Assembly (NCBI GenBank): GCA_006384855.1
Contig: VCJN01000564.1
Span: 1 to 64,000 of the forward strand
Source of the DNA: Tetraselmis striata
Taxonomy: Eukaryota; Chlorophyta; Chlorodendrophyceae; Chlorodendrales; Chlorodendraceae
Reading direction: 5' to 3'
DNA length: 64,000 nucleotides
Of the stretch, positions 1-10,441 are shown in pieces (position 1 is the first letter of the stretch; each line of letters opens with the position of its first letter). The notes beneath the pieces are model-generated. The model made no database searches and was not told where the DNA came from. It worked only from the letters and a program-made list of their open reading frames with translations. Position numbers and translations under genes: made by a program.

Positions 1-1135
1 TTTTCCTCCCGGACGCGTAGGTCGTCGGGGCCCCGCCGTCCGGCGTCTCTTCTCGCGGACGATACACATGTAGGGAGATGTTGTAGGCGTGCACGTGCAC
101 GTCCCGCACTCGGCAGGTCACGCCAGTAAGTCCTTTTGCAAAGAACATGAGGTCGACAACCGAGGCCATGAGGGCTCGGAAGTCGAATTGGTACTCGGGG
201 GGAGGGGGAGCAGAAGCAATCAAGTCGGCCCGTTCAACAATAAATTAAAGCTTTAGGCGACATCAGCAAGCAGAGGAACTCGCAAAGGGGTAGCATGCAT
301 GCGGCGTTGCCTTAACCACAGACCACGACGCGGGACGGTGAGGTGCATGCTGTCCTTAGCGACCGGGTCGAGGTTGTGTAGCCCATCAAAGAACGTGTTG
401 ATTACCGACAGGTAGGGCTGTAGTGACTTCGCCCCGATGTGACCCCGCTCACCAATCCAAGCGACGTACCGGACGACAGCAACAATGGTCGCCTCCAACG
501 GGCTGATGATCTCGGAGTCGTGGCAGAACTCCGCGAACAGAGACAGGCCTGCCATCGTAGCTCTCGAGTGTCTGAGCGGTGAGGGAGCTGGAGAGCATGT
601 CGAGGGTCCGCTGTCCCAGCTCGTTTGAGCCGAACGCCTCGTGCAGACGAGACCGGAGTGAATAAGCAACCCATGGGGCGACAACTTGGGTCAATTACAT
701 AAGTACGGCGCTTGACCGACGGAGTAACATGCTGGGGCCGGTTCATTGTAGCAAAGTACTCGGCCGCGGCGGTTAGGTTGCCAACGGTTGGTCATTAGTT
801 GCTGGACGGGTTAGTGAGGGTACCAGTATGGGTTTGCGGGGCTAGGTTCAAGTAGGATGGCCGCCCTGCGCGCCCGTCGCGCTCGTAGCGCCTGTCACGC
901 GCGTACCGTACACGTGCAAAAGTTGGTCGTTGCGAATCAGCAGTTGCAACACGCAGTGTAACAACCGACGGACGCAATGATGAGACGGCACGGGAGGCGG
1001 ATGGTTGAGCCGCCATGTGCAAGTGTGGGGATGGTTGAGCCGCACTCGACTGTGGCTATAAACAACGCCGCACCGAAGAGGGTTTAAATGAAGTCTATAA
1101 CGTGGGAGGGTCCGGTCCGGACACATGACGCTCAT
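1..1135 (-). pseudogene. Tyrosine recombinase relic (copy 1), N-terminal and core part
   Basis: Broken minus-strand reading frames match the recombinase of copy 2: the N-terminal Arg-rich stretch (GRAGRPSYLNLAPQT), the SAM-like DNA-binding part (QFAEFCHDSE type, here FAEFCHDSEIISPLEA) and the 'VARRGLxLRQRR' type linker. The frame changes at least three times and the C-terminal catalytic part with the second Arg, Trp and Tyr is outside the window. Sequence 1-170 aligns with 8245-8400 of copy 2, including the region that codes the first catalytic Arg (RGLTG). Confidence 0.65.
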
Positions 1136-1229
1136 CTCGCCGTTGAGCTGCTAGGGTTCGCCGTGCAGCGGTCACCGAAAAGTGACCTCGCAATGCGCCA
1201 GCAGCTCCGACAAAAGGCGCCCCACACCG

Positions 1230-2126
1230 TCACTCGTGCTCACCTTCGCGGCCACGCCCGCGACCGCCGCCACGTCCACGCCCGCGCCCGCGCCCAGCGA
1301 GCGCCGCTGCTGCCCGAGCAGTAGCGGTACCTTTCGCGCTGCTGGCGACCGTCGCCTCGAAGATGCGACGCTCGTAGTCCTTCATCATGTCCCTAAAAAA
1401 TGAAGAGCCCATGTGCTCGGCAACAGGCTGAAAATGCAGAGCTCGCAGTTGTACGTCCAGAACACCTCGGTCACCGTGCACATGCTTGATCTCGTTAAGC
1501 CTCCGCAGGAAGGCTAGACGAAAGCGAAACGCCTTCTCGACGGCCTCGGTGTGATTCCGAGCGCGAGCGAGGTAAGGGGTGAAGTCTTGATTTAGCAGCA
1601 TGGAGTGACATAGGGTAGCAGCTCGTCGAGGGCCACGAAAAGGGCAGCCATGTGAGCTCCGAAACACGTCATCCAAAGGTACTCCGCTTGGGGCCGGCCG
1701 GCAAACCCCGGTCAACCTGCTTGAGGTGGTCGTTCGTTCGGTCGGTGCTTAGGGAGAAGAGCCCATGCACTCGATCGGCTGACCGATCGAACGGCCTCGT
1801 AACCATGCTATGCTCGTTGCCATATATAGCTCTGGCACCGCGAGGTAATCGTCCTCGTCACTCACGGATTTTGCTCCGACACGGCCGCTCTGAGCTAGCT
1901 CTAGCAAGTCGGAGCGCTCTTCGGCTCTTCCGCTGCATGTCGGCTATCCCGCAACGCGCTGCCCGGAATCAGAGCCATGTGCTCCGCCTCCACCAACAAC
2001 GCGGTCATGAGCCGTCAATTGAGCTAACGCTGTTGCAATCTCGCGCAGCAATATAGAATGGGCCTTCATGTCTGCTTGTAGCGATTTGAGCGTTTGCTCA
2101 ACGACGGGTTCTTCTCCATATGACAT
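1230..2126 (-). pseudogene. Gag-like ORF1 relic of YR element, copy 1
   Basis: Starts with MSYGEEPVVEQTLKSLQ, a predicted short coiled coil with Leu heptads (LLREIATALAQL), and ends in an Arg/Gly-rich tail (GRGRGRGGGRGRGREGEHE) like an RGG box, a nucleic-acid-binding feature. The middle is collinear with ORF1 of copy 2 (FTPYLARARNHTEAVEKAF) but frames are shifted twice. By position and composition it is the element's gag-like protein; no zinc knuckle is visible. Confidence 0.6.
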
Positions 2127-2386
2127 GGTAACACACCGACGTACGGATGAGAATTTCACACACGGATGATGAGCCGGGTGTGGTCTTGAACAACCTGGGG
2201 CGACTTTGCTCGCAACATGAAGATGGCAGGCTCAGCTGGTACGGCTGCTTTTGGGTCTACTCGTGCTGCACCCAAAAAGCGCGCAACGACAGATGCCTAG
2301 TAACCAGTAATCGTTACCACTTAGCAGCAGAGGTAGCCGGAATCGCGGTTAGGGAAACGAGGAATCCCCATATTAGATAAACAAGT

Positions 2387-2623
2387 TTAGTACCGGTACC
2401 GGTAGTACCGACGTACGGGTACCGGCGACACCAGTAGCAGTATGACGAGGTCCTCGGGATCTTCGTCGTCTTCGCGGCGAGGCCTCGTCGCGGACGGCGC
2501 CGCCAGCCGCGTCAGCGCCTCGCGCGAATCGTGCTCGCCGACCGCCAGGAACAGCAGGTCGACCGCCGGGCGGCGCTGCCCGAGCCCCCACAGGTACTCG
2601 GCCGTCTTGACGAGGTTGGCCAT
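2387..2623 (-). CDS. Hypothetical short ORF
   Basis: Open frame of 78 residues starting MANLVKTAEYLWGLGQRR with an acidic patch (REDDEDPEDL) and a hydrophobic end. Base composition (high GC at third positions) looks coding, but its last codons run into the GTACCGGTACC-type simple repeat next to the edge of the YR element. No family is recognised. It could be an exon remnant of a host gene interrupted by the element, or chance. Confidence 0.25.
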   Translation of the reverse strand: MANLVKTAEYLWGLGQRRPAVDLLFLAVGEHDSREALTRLAAPSATRPRREDDEDPEDLVILLLVSPVPVRRYYRYRY

Positions 2624-3020
2624 GGCGTATACCAGTTAGTATAATGTTGTAAGAAGTTGACGATTTAAGGCACTAAGTACTATTTGCTCAGAAACCGGGG
2701 CATTGCCGGGGATTATGATGATCTGGGGCGGATATTAATATGATGATCATCTGATGGCTCGATAGCAAGTTACCGTACTCGTACCGATACGGTCACTCTG
2801 AACTACGGGACGAATTTAAATCTGCTGCGATTGATGATTATTTGTATCATACGCGCTTCAATAGCGCCTGGTGACGATACGGGTAGCGCCAAAGTAACGA
2901 TTTCAGAATTAGCATCAGCATTCATCTGCCAGCCAGTTCACAATCGTCTACACCAGTGCATGTCCCAGAAACGAGCGCACCACCTAAACCCTCCCGAGTC
3001 GCTGCGTGTGGCGCTGTACA

Positions 3021-3835
3021 ATGTTTCAGATTCTGAGGAAGTGCGGCTCGGCTGCCAACACACTTGTGCCCCTTGCGAGCACAGGGTGTGATATATCCCG
3101 AGCACGGTTCTTATCGGCTGCCCCTGAGCAAATCATTGCCCTTTGTGACAAAATACATTTGAAAGGGATGACGTTTCACGGGTATCACGGTGCTTTGCCG
3201 GAGGTGAGTGAAGCGGACAGGGAGGGAGCAAGGGGTTGTCATCCTGATGTTTGCACCTGTATGTGGTGACGGCCATGTACATGCCCACTCTCCTTCCTCA
3301 CGCAGCGCTTTCGTCTCAACAGGAGAATGTTCTGGGGCAAAAATTTATTGTCAATGCCACGCTCTACTGCGACCTTAAAGAGGCAGGACGCACCGACAGG
3401 CTCGACGATACTGTCAGTTACGCCGAGGTGTTTATGTGAGAGCCATGCGGCATATTTCATGTGTCATGCCTGACGCAGGGCGCGCAGATGGATGGCTGAT
3501 GATATCTTGCGCACTGGTTGCTGTCTATCTCTCGTACTGGCCTCCGCAGGCAGATCAAGAGTATCATGGAGGGGCCTCCCAGCCAACTCTTGGAACACGT
3601 CGCACAGACAACCGCGGACGAAATCATGCAGGCGCATACATCAGTGCGTGGCGTGACCTTAGAAATACAAAAGCCCCATGTTGCCATTCCTGGAGTCGTC
3701 AGCTCGCTCGGTATGTACGCATGCTGCACGTGTACCCAGGCTATCAGCCTGCAGTATTTCATGCGTTTCATGGCAAGGCTGACCTTGGTCTCCATGAACG
3801 CTTGCCCAGGAATTGAGATAACAAGGTTCAAGTGA
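3021..3835 (+). CDS. folB: Dihydroneopterin aldolase, 4 exons
   Basis: Converts 7,8-dihydroneopterin to 6-hydroxymethyl-dihydropterin plus glycolaldehyde in folate synthesis. Exons 3021-3203, 3323-3435, 3550-3710 and 3810-3835 join in phase with GT-AG borders (gtgagt, gtgaga, gtatgt donors) to a 160-residue protein, the usual length plus an N-terminal extension. Family marks: [10 protein letters not shown] near the active-site Glu, SYAEVF with the conserved Tyr, [12 protein letters not shown], and QKPHVAIPG with the Lys, ending GIEITRFK. The first ~40 residues ([13 protein letters not shown]..) are basic and Ser/Ala rich, like an organellar presequence, probably mitochondrial. An in-frame ATG at 3006 would add five residues. 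Single-domain enzyme, not fused to other folate enzymes. Convergent with the LRR gene at 4189. Confidence 0.9.
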
Positions 3836-4188
3836 TGTTGCATGAGCTTCTTCGATACATCTGCCAATGAGTTGATGGGAAGTTTTGGATGTGTATGGAT
3901 GTCGTGCTGTACGGAATTACCCCGGCATTGTAATGGTAGATCATGCTGCAACATCAAAAATAGGCCTTTAAAATTGCAGGCCACATCAGAGGCCGGGGAC
4001 AGGCAGCTTGTCACAAACACGTGTTCCGAACAATTCACACAATACAGCTGTTGATTTTAAATACATAACCATTACTATTTGCTGCAGATGCGCTTGCCGG
4101 AGAGTTGGCACAGACACTCGAGCGTCGCACCACCCACAGACATGGCATCCAATTGCTGCTCCTGGGTGGAGGGCTTGGATTCTTTGAG
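3836..4188. other. Convergent intergenic region
   Basis: The 353 bases between the stop of folB and the stop of the LRR gene hold no convincing ORF. A TGTAA motif near 3930, the polyadenylation signal used in many green algae, lies about 95 bases after the folB stop and could be its poly(A) signal; this is inference. Confidence 0.4.
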
Positions 4189-6297
4189 TTACTCCACGGC
4201 TGCGTTGGAGGCCTTGTGTGGGGAGGACAGGCTCATGCTGGCGATGCCATTTTTGAGGTTTTTCTTGCTGACAAGCTTCTTGAACCACGACTTCTTGCTT
4301 GGGGTTAGGCAGAGCTCAGCGTCTGGAAGGTCCTTACTGCTGTGAGGGGGTAGGTGATTATCCTCCTCTTCTGTGCTTGTAATCACTTCCACCCCGACCG
4401 AATCGATGCTGCTCGTCGTCTCGGGTACCGGATCATTCTCAGCGAGGTGAACTTCGCCCTCACCCTCATCCACTGTGTGGACATGAGATTCGTCCTCCTC
4501 AGCAGGCTCTGGTTCTACAGTGTGCTCAACCTCTTCACCATCCAGTGCCTCCTGCTCCTCATCCGCACCGCCTTCAGCGGGACTGGCTGCCACACTCACC
4601 TTGGCTGAGGCCTTCTCAAAGCCCAGCTTCTGGACTGCCTTGCTGCATGCCTTGGTATCCAACACCAACAGCCCCGGCAGGTTTCCGCTGATGGCCTCCA
4701 GCACGTGAGGACTCACGCGGCAGCATCCTTCCAGCGAAAGGTGGGTGAGGTGCCTGAAGGAGCACAGCTGGATGGCAGCTGGATCGTTGAGGTCGCACCA
4801 CGAGACGTGCAGCTGCTGGAGAGTGGACGCCAAGGGCTTGAGAGCGGCCACCCCTGTGCCGGTGACGCGCGAGCAGGCGCTGATGTTGAGGTGGCTAAGC
4901 GGGGGCTGAGCTGCACCGAGGACAGCGAGTCCGGTGTTTCCCACGCCAGAGCAGTGGGCCATGGCCAAGTGGCGCAGCTCGGGGAGGTGGCGGGCGACTG
5001 GAAGCAGGCCCTTGTGGGTGATGCGCCGGCAGCTGGAGATGTCCAGCCAGCGCAGGTGCGGCAGATGCGGACACAGAGCTGCCAGACCATCATCACCAAT
5101 ACCGACACAGCCGCGAATGTCCAGCTTCTCCAGTGCACGGCAGCTCACTAGTGCTGCAATCCCCGAGTCTGTGAGGCGATGCAGCCCCTGCACAGAAAGC
5201 ACCCAAGCGTTAAACATGCAGGCATTGCAATGTTGCTCGATGAGACAGGGAGGCGAGGAGCAGCAACGGGTTACCTGCAGATGGAGAGTGTGGAGGCGGG
5301 TCATGCGGGACACAGCTGCTTGTAGGCTTCTGTCAGAAAGGCGCTCGCACTCCTGGAGGTCCAGGTGGTACAACCGGAGGCCGCGCAGGTACTCCATGCC
5401 GTCGTCAGTGATGTGGTGGCAGCCAGCGAGGCGTAGCACCCGAAGCTGCTGGAGGTCCTGCATGTCTTGGAGGGCGCCGTCGTTGAGGTAGCGGCACCAA
5501 GACAGGTTGACGCTCTGAAGCGCCGAGAAGGCGGCGAGCCCCTCGCCACGGATTCGCGTGCACGATGCCAGCGACAGCACCCGGAGTCCGACGCCTGGCC
5601 CGGTGCCGTAGCGCGAAGCCAGGGCGCACAGGCCGCGATCTGTGATCCGGTTCGCTCCATGAATGACAACTGTCTTCAGAGTATCTCCATGCTGGCCCAG
5701 GTGAGCCATTCCAGCATCGGTGATGCACCCGGCCGAGCTCATGTGCATCTCCACAAGTGGCATGGCCGCCAGACCCGCCAGCCCAGCATCCGTGACCTCC
5801 CCGCCCGCCAGCTGCAAATGCTGCAGATTTGGGAAAACCTCCGACGCCCCACACAGGCAGGCATCGCAGCAGCCGGGTGGCATGGCGACGGCCTGCACGC
5901 TTGGCAGCTGACCGCACTGGTGCAGCAACCCATCAGCAGAGGCCAGCAGGCTGCACCACTCGCATGAGCGCTTCTCCGGCTCACGCCTGTCCTTGGCGCT
6001 CTTTGGCGTGGTGGTCTCCCGGGCGGGAGACAGTGCCTCCCTAGCTGGGGAGCGGGGCGAGGCGAGTGGTTGGCGGGGTGGCAGTCCGCTGAGGTCCAGC
6101 TCTAGCAGGCTGGAAAATTGCCCCAACCGCGGGAGCAGGAGCTCCGAGGTGGGTGCCAGCGCGGTGATCGCACTGTCCACCGACCGGCGCCAAGGGGTGC
6201 AGGCCAGGCGAGCGGCGGATGCTGCCCCACTCCCCAAGTATGGCACCAGCACAGAGGGCAGTCCCCCATGCCACTTGTTGCTGCTCTCCTGAGCCAT
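4189..6297 (-). CDS. F-box-like leucine-rich-repeat protein (AMN1/GRR1 type)
   Basis: Two exons, 6297-5275 and 5187-4189, encode about 673 residues. The frame stays open through the 87-base intron (donor gtaacc after CTGCAG, acceptor tgtgcag), which is a multiple of three. N-terminus: a degenerate F-box-like stretch (LPSVLVPYLG..ARLACTPWRR). Residues ~150-580 are at least fourteen LRRs of the cysteine-containing type (LxxLDIRGCxxIGDDGLAAL, LRWLDISSCRRITHKGL), as in FBXL/AMN1 substrate-recognition proteins of SCF ubiquitin ligases. The last ~110 residues are acidic (EEDESHVHTVDEGEGEVH) and end in a basic Ser-rich tail. Likely a cytosolic/nuclear adaptor that picks substrates for ubiquitination. 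The F-box is weak, so an LRR-only scaffold role is possible. Confidence 0.8.
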   Translation of the reverse strand: MAQESSNKWHGGLPSVLVPYLGSGAASAARLACTPWRRSVDSAITALAPTSELLLPRLGQFSSLLELDLSGLPPRQPLASPRSPAREALSPARETTTPKSAKDRREPEKRSCEWCSLLASADGLLHQCGQLPSVQAVAMPPGCCDACLCGASEVFPNLQHLQLAGGEVTDAGLAGLAAMPLVEMHMSSAGCITDAGMAHLGQHGDTLKTVVIHGANRITDRGLCALASRYGTGPGVGLRVLSLASCTRIRGEGLAAFSALQSVNLSWCRYLNDGALQDMQDLQQLRVLRLAGCHHITDDGMEYLRGLRLYHLDLQECERLSDRSLQAAVSRMTRLHTLHLQVTRCCSSPPCLIEQHCNACMFNAWVLSVQGLHRLTDSGIAALVSCRALEKLDIRGCVGIGDDGLAALCPHLPHLRWLDISSCRRITHKGLLPVARHLPELRHLAMAHCSGVGNTGLAVLGAAQPPLSHLNISACSRVTGTGVAALKPLASTLQQLHVSWCDLNDPAAIQLCSFRHLTHLSLEGCCRVSPHVLEAISGNLPGLLVLDTKACSKAVQKLGFEKASAKVSVAASPAEGGADEEQEALDGEEVEHTVEPEPAEEDESHVHTVDEGEGEVHLAENDPVPETTSSIDSVGVEVITSTEEEDNHLPPHSSKDLPDAELCLTPSKKSWFKKLVSKKNLKNGIASMSLSSPHKASNAAVE

Positions 6298-7398
6298 CGC
6301 AATGATATCTTAGAAAGCGGGACGCCACTTATCCCACCACTTTACTCTGGCTGGTGAATTTGCCTTGCCAGAGCTGTGCCAAGCCGTTTGCGTCCTGTAA
6401 AGTTGACAGATGAGTATGCAAACTTGTTAGCACTGCACAACCCAGGCAAGCAGAGTGAGGGTCGCGTTGCATGTCGATTAAAATCGCATTAGGTGGGTGG
6501 GTGTGGGTGTCGATTCTACATAGTTGCTAGTGCTTCAACGGAAGGGACACATCGCGTGGGGTAACAAACAGCAACGGGCGCGGTCGTTTCTCTCCGTGTC
6601 CGTATGGAGTGGCGCTGGGTCTTGCCGCGACAGCCCTCACCAGTTCAACGGGGCAGATACAACAGGCCCGCTTTCGTGCTGGATAATTAGCGCCGAGGTG
6701 CGCGAAACAGGTACGCACATGACTGACGGGAGGAACGTAAAGGATCTGGAAATAGTATGCTGTCACGGGAGTCGCTACGTAAGATATTGATGCTGTCCGC
6801 TTTATTATTCGGTTCGGTTTGCTCCCGCAGGTACGAACCGCCCGGCGCCTGTCCCTCGGGGTCGCGAGCCTCTAAGGGAGGCGCAGATACGAGAGGTGGG
6901 AGGGTATTTATATAGACTGGCGCTCTGCTGATCCGAAATTCCCTCAGTAGGACTCCCCCCAGAGGTCTAGGAGGCACGCACCGGAACAAGTGTTACCGCA
7001 GCGGTTGCTGAATAATGACCCTACTTCAGCGGAGGGCCACCTCCGAGAGTTGCTGGTCACCTGCCAGCACAGATACTGCAGGAGCTGCTCGGTCGGCCCG
7101 TCTATCGAGAAGCAGTATCTGAAGCAAGTTCCTGTGGAGATAGTCGCTGAGAGTAACACCTTGTCAGCACAGTTCCACAGCTGCTTGTCGTCACGTGGGC
7201 TGGAGCGATGAACTATCTTCAAGCGCGAGCGTCCGCCTGCCGCTGACGACGTCGCGGTTGTTGGGACATATCTTTTTTGTCCCTGTTGTTGCTTTATTGG
7301 CAATTTGGCAGCGCGACAGCATCATCGTCGTCAGCAGCATTGGCGCGCCACGCGCGCGCTTTCAGCGTCATCAGTACTGGTATCTTAATACCGGTGTG
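6298..7398. other. Intergenic, no supported gene
   Basis: Upstream of the LRR gene, up to the outer edge of the YR element. Only short, unrelated open frames are present, none with splice continuity or family motifs. The part near 6540-6800 and 7000-7215 has frames of 70-90 codons but atypical composition, so old element debris is possible. The LRR-gene promoter should lie just above 6297; no TATA box stands out. Confidence 0.4.
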
Positions 7399-7424
7399 TT
7401 TCAAAGTTGAGTCTGGTTTTGCCA
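7399..7424 (-). repeat. B2 repeat of YR element
   Basis: A 26-base sequence identical to 7706-7731 (begins tttcaaagttgagtc on the plus strand). It is the outermost repeat at the 3' end of the element. Confidence 0.8.
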
Positions 7425-7516
7425 AAAAGGTCGCGCAGGCTGTTTTACACGGTCAAGAGCCGAAATTGGCAGGATGGTTTAGCGAAAGCGTGGAGGGAAA
7501 ACGGAGTCAGGGGGGG

Positions 7517-7705
7517 CGCTGCGTGGAACGCAGCGAAAACTGGACGAAGATGGCAGGCTCAGCTGTTGTGGCTGCTTTTATGTCTACTCGTGCTGCACCC
7601 AACAAGGGCGCAACAACAGTTACTAGTTCCCGTACCACTGAGCAGCACTTGTAGCTAAAAAGCGGTTAGGTCAAGGATGGAAACCCCATAAACTAGTTTA
7701 GATCA
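7517..7705 (-). repeat. A2 repeat of YR element
   Basis: About 189 bases, nearly identical to A1 at 10442-10627 (one 3-base insertion and a few substitutions). Its low-coordinate end is a perfect 7-bp inverted repeat, cgctgcg-tggaa-cgcagcg (7517-7535), which could form a hairpin. Confidence 0.85.
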
Positions 7706-7731
7706 TTTCAAAGTTGAGTCTGGTTTTGCCA
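7706..7731 (-). repeat. B1 repeat of YR element
   Basis: 26 bases identical to B2, directly joined to A2. The recombinase reading frame ends inside it: the last codons encode QNQTQL and the stop codon is at 7708-7710. A B1-A2 junction is what a circular intermediate of a split-direct-repeat element would contain. Confidence 0.8.
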
Positions 7732-9411
7732 GTCTTGAGCGAACGTAGAGAGCGGTGGATTGACGGAGAAGGGGTAGCGCCAAGTCATGAAGGAGGCACT
7801 GGGAAGGCCACCGCTGCGGAGTCCTGTTGGACTTGGAAGTGGCGGAGGGGCGGGGGCGATGTGGCCACAGAAGAACCACGCGCCAGGAGAAGGAAGAACG
7901 TTGGGGTCGATGTAGTCCAGAATGACATCAGAGTTAGTGGCCCAACCGCCTTGGTAGCGGATGTGGGACAGTGGCGCTCCGATGGCGTTTGCTGCACAGG
8001 CTGCGCCCTTGCGTAGACTGTGTGAAGTCCAGGAAGTGCCAGCAGGGGGGCAGCGTTGACTAGGTTGACTGCTGTAGACAACCAGTCTGACATCGTAGCC
8101 TCAGTCCAAGGTTTTGACTGCTCAGCCACATTGACAGCCCAGAAGTTGGAGGCAGCCAGGCCAACAGTAACCAGGGGGACAGACTGGACGTTGTCGATGA
8201 AGTAGTGCAAGAGACGTGCCACTCGAGGGTGCTCGGACAATGGAAGGAGAAGTACACGCAGGTCGCCGGGTCCCCGTCGGCCAGCGCGACCCTTCTCGCG
8301 GTAGATCTGCAAGGTGATGTTGTAGGTGTCGACATGCACATCTTGCACTCGACAGGAGACGCCAGTAAGGCCCCTGGCAAAGAACAGGAAGTTGACAACC
8401 GAGGCCAAGAGGGCTCGGTAGTCGAGGTGGGACTCTGGGTAAGGAGCAGACACATTAGCTCGGCCTTTGAGACGAAGCGGTAAGCTACATCCGCAGGCAG
8501 AGGGACACGCAAAGGGGCAGCGTCCAGTCGGCGCTGACGCAACATTAACCCACGTCTTGCTGAAGTGAGGTGTAGGCTGTCCTTGGCGATCGGGACGAGG
8601 TTGTGCAGCTCGAAGAAGGTGTTGATGGCAGACAAGTAGGCTACAGCGATTTAGCTGCGATGTGCCCTCGCTCCCCAATCCAGGCAACGTACCGAACAAC
8701 AGTAGCAGTAGTCGCTTCCAGCGGGCTGATGTTCTCGGAGTCGTGGCAGAACTCAGCGAACTGAGACAACCTGCCGGCGTAGCTCTTGAAGGTCTGAGCA
8801 CTGAGGGAGCTGGAGAGCAGGTCGAGCGTCCGCTGGCCTAGCTCGTCTGAGCCGAACGCGTCTTGCAGTCGAGATCGCAGTGACGCAGCCCATGGAGCGA
8901 TAGCTGCGGGCTCGTCAATTACGTAAGTGCGTCGTTTTACTGACAGAGTTCCACCGGCACGGCTACTGTTCGCAAAGTACTCGGCAGCAACGGTTAGGTT
9001 CCCGGCGGTTGGCCGGTATTTGCTGGACGGGTTTGCAGTAGCTCCAGTACGGGTTTGCGGGGCTAGGTTCAGGTAAGAGGGCCGCCCCGCGCGCCCTTCG
9101 CGCTCATAGCGCCTGTCACGTGCGTAACGTACACGCGCGAAACTTGGTCGTTGCGAACCGGTTGTAACACGTAGTGTAACAACCGACGAACGCAGAGATG
9201 GGGTTGTAAGAAAGGCGGATGGTTGAGCCGCCATGTGCAGGCGTGCGGATGGTTGAGCCGCACTCGGCTGTAGCTGTAAGAAGCGCCGCACCGAGGAAGG
9301 TCTAAATGAAGTCTGTAAGGTGGAGGGGTCAGGTCCTGACACAGGGCGCTCATCCCGCCGTTGAGCTGCAAGGGTGCGTCTTGCGGCGGTCACCGAAAGG
9401 TGGCCTCGCAA
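7708..9411 (-). pseudogene. Tyrosine recombinase (frameshifted), YR element copy 2
   Basis: Catalyses strand exchange through a tyrosine-DNA link. An Arg-rich N-terminus (~9411-8950) is followed by the SAM-like core-binding domain (SQFAEFCHDSENISPLEA; SAINTFFELHNL) and the catalytic domain. Seen active-site pieces: first Arg in ARGLTGVSCRVQDV (~8360), HSLRKGAA giving H-x-x-R (~8020), GGW (~7935) and the Tyr in VILDYID (~7910). The R-H-R-W-Y set is therefore complete, but it is spread over three reading frames with shifts near 8640, 8480 and 8030. The frame ends in repeat B1. Close in style to recombinases of algal DIRS/Kangaroo elements; a Crypton-type origin cannot be excluded. Confidence 0.75.
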
Positions 9412-9447
9412 GGCTCCTGCAGCTACGACGAGCGGCGCCCCACACCG

Positions 9448-10328
9448 TCACTCGTGCTCACCTTCGCGGCCACGTCCACGTCCGCCGCCACGTCCTCGCC
9501 CACGCCCGCGACCTGCAGCTGCAGCCGCTACTCGAGAAGTAGCGGTCGCCTTGGCGCTGCTGGCAACGGTCGCCTCGAATACACGACGCTCGTAGTCCCT
9601 CATGCGGTCCCCAAAAATTGCAGAACCCAAATGCTCCGAAGCAGGCTGAAAAATGCTGAGCTCGCAGCACGTCCAGAACACCTTGGTCACCGTGCACCCG
9701 CTTGATCTCATTCAGTTTCCGCAGGAAGGCTAGACGAAAACGAAACGCCTTGTCGATGGCCTCGGCGTGATTCCGAGCTCTCGCGAGGTAGGGGGTGAAG
9801 TCCTGGTTAGTGGCGGGGACGTAAGGTAGCAGCTCGTCGAGCGCCACGAAAAGGGCGGCCATGTGGGCCGCCCCCGAAACACGACATCCACAAGTACTCC
9901 TCCTGGGCCGGCAGACGCCGGTCATCCTGCTTGAGGTACTCGTTCGTTAGGTCGGTGCTCAAAGGGAAAAGTCCAGGCAGTCGGCTGACCGGTCGAACGG
10001 CCTCGTAACCATACTCTGCTCTCTGCAGTAGCTCTGGCACCGCGAGGTAATCATCCTCGGCACTCACGGATTTTGCTCCGACACGGCCGCTCTGGGCTAG
10101 CTCTAGCAAGTCGGGGCGCTCTGCGGCTCCCCCGCTGCCTGTCGGCTGTCCCGCGAAACGCTGCCCTGAGCCGGAGCCATGTGCCCCTTCTCCATCAACA
10201 ACGCGATCACGAGCCGTCAGTTGTGCCACAGCTGTAGCCAGCTCTCGCAGTAATGAAGACTGGGCCCTCACATCTGCGTTCAACGACTGCAACGTCGGCT
10301 CAACGACGGGTTCTTCTCCATCTGACAT
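9448..10328 (-). pseudogene. Gag-like ORF1 (frameshifted), YR element copy 2
   Basis: Begins MSDGEEPVVEPTLQSLN with a Leu-heptad coil (SLLRELATAVAQL), then a Gly/Ser linker, a conserved central block (TPYLARARNHAEAIDKAF; FLRKLNEIKRVHG) and an Arg/Gly-rich tail (GRGRGRGGGRGRGREGEHE) that would bind nucleic acid. Frame shifts occur near 9890 and 9660. Same layout as in copy 1. A self-assembling gag-like role is inferred from coil plus RGG tail and from position 5' of the recombinase. Confidence 0.65.
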
Positions 10329-10441
10329 GGTAACGCACGGACGTACCGACGAGAATATCACACTCGGGTGGCGAGCCGGGTGTGGTCTTGAACAACCTGG
10401 GGTGACCTTGCTCGCAACGGGTTACGAGACAGTTTTTACAT

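Larger units (their letters stand above)
1..2395 (-). mobile_element. Tyrosine-recombinase element, copy 1 (cut by window edge)
   Basis: A degenerate minus-strand copy of the element seen complete at 7399-10627. Order from high to low coordinate: a decayed version of the terminal repeat A (about 2218-2395, sharing the 'gatggcaggctcagctg' core), a gag-like ORF starting at 2126, then a tyrosine-recombinase ORF running off the left edge. Spacing between the two ORFs is the same as in copy 2, and no reverse transcriptase lies between them. Multiple frameshifts and stops show it is inactive. Seen directly: collinear similarity to copy 2 along the whole length. Inferred: the catalytic HxxR part and the B repeats lie left of the window. 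Confidence 0.75.
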
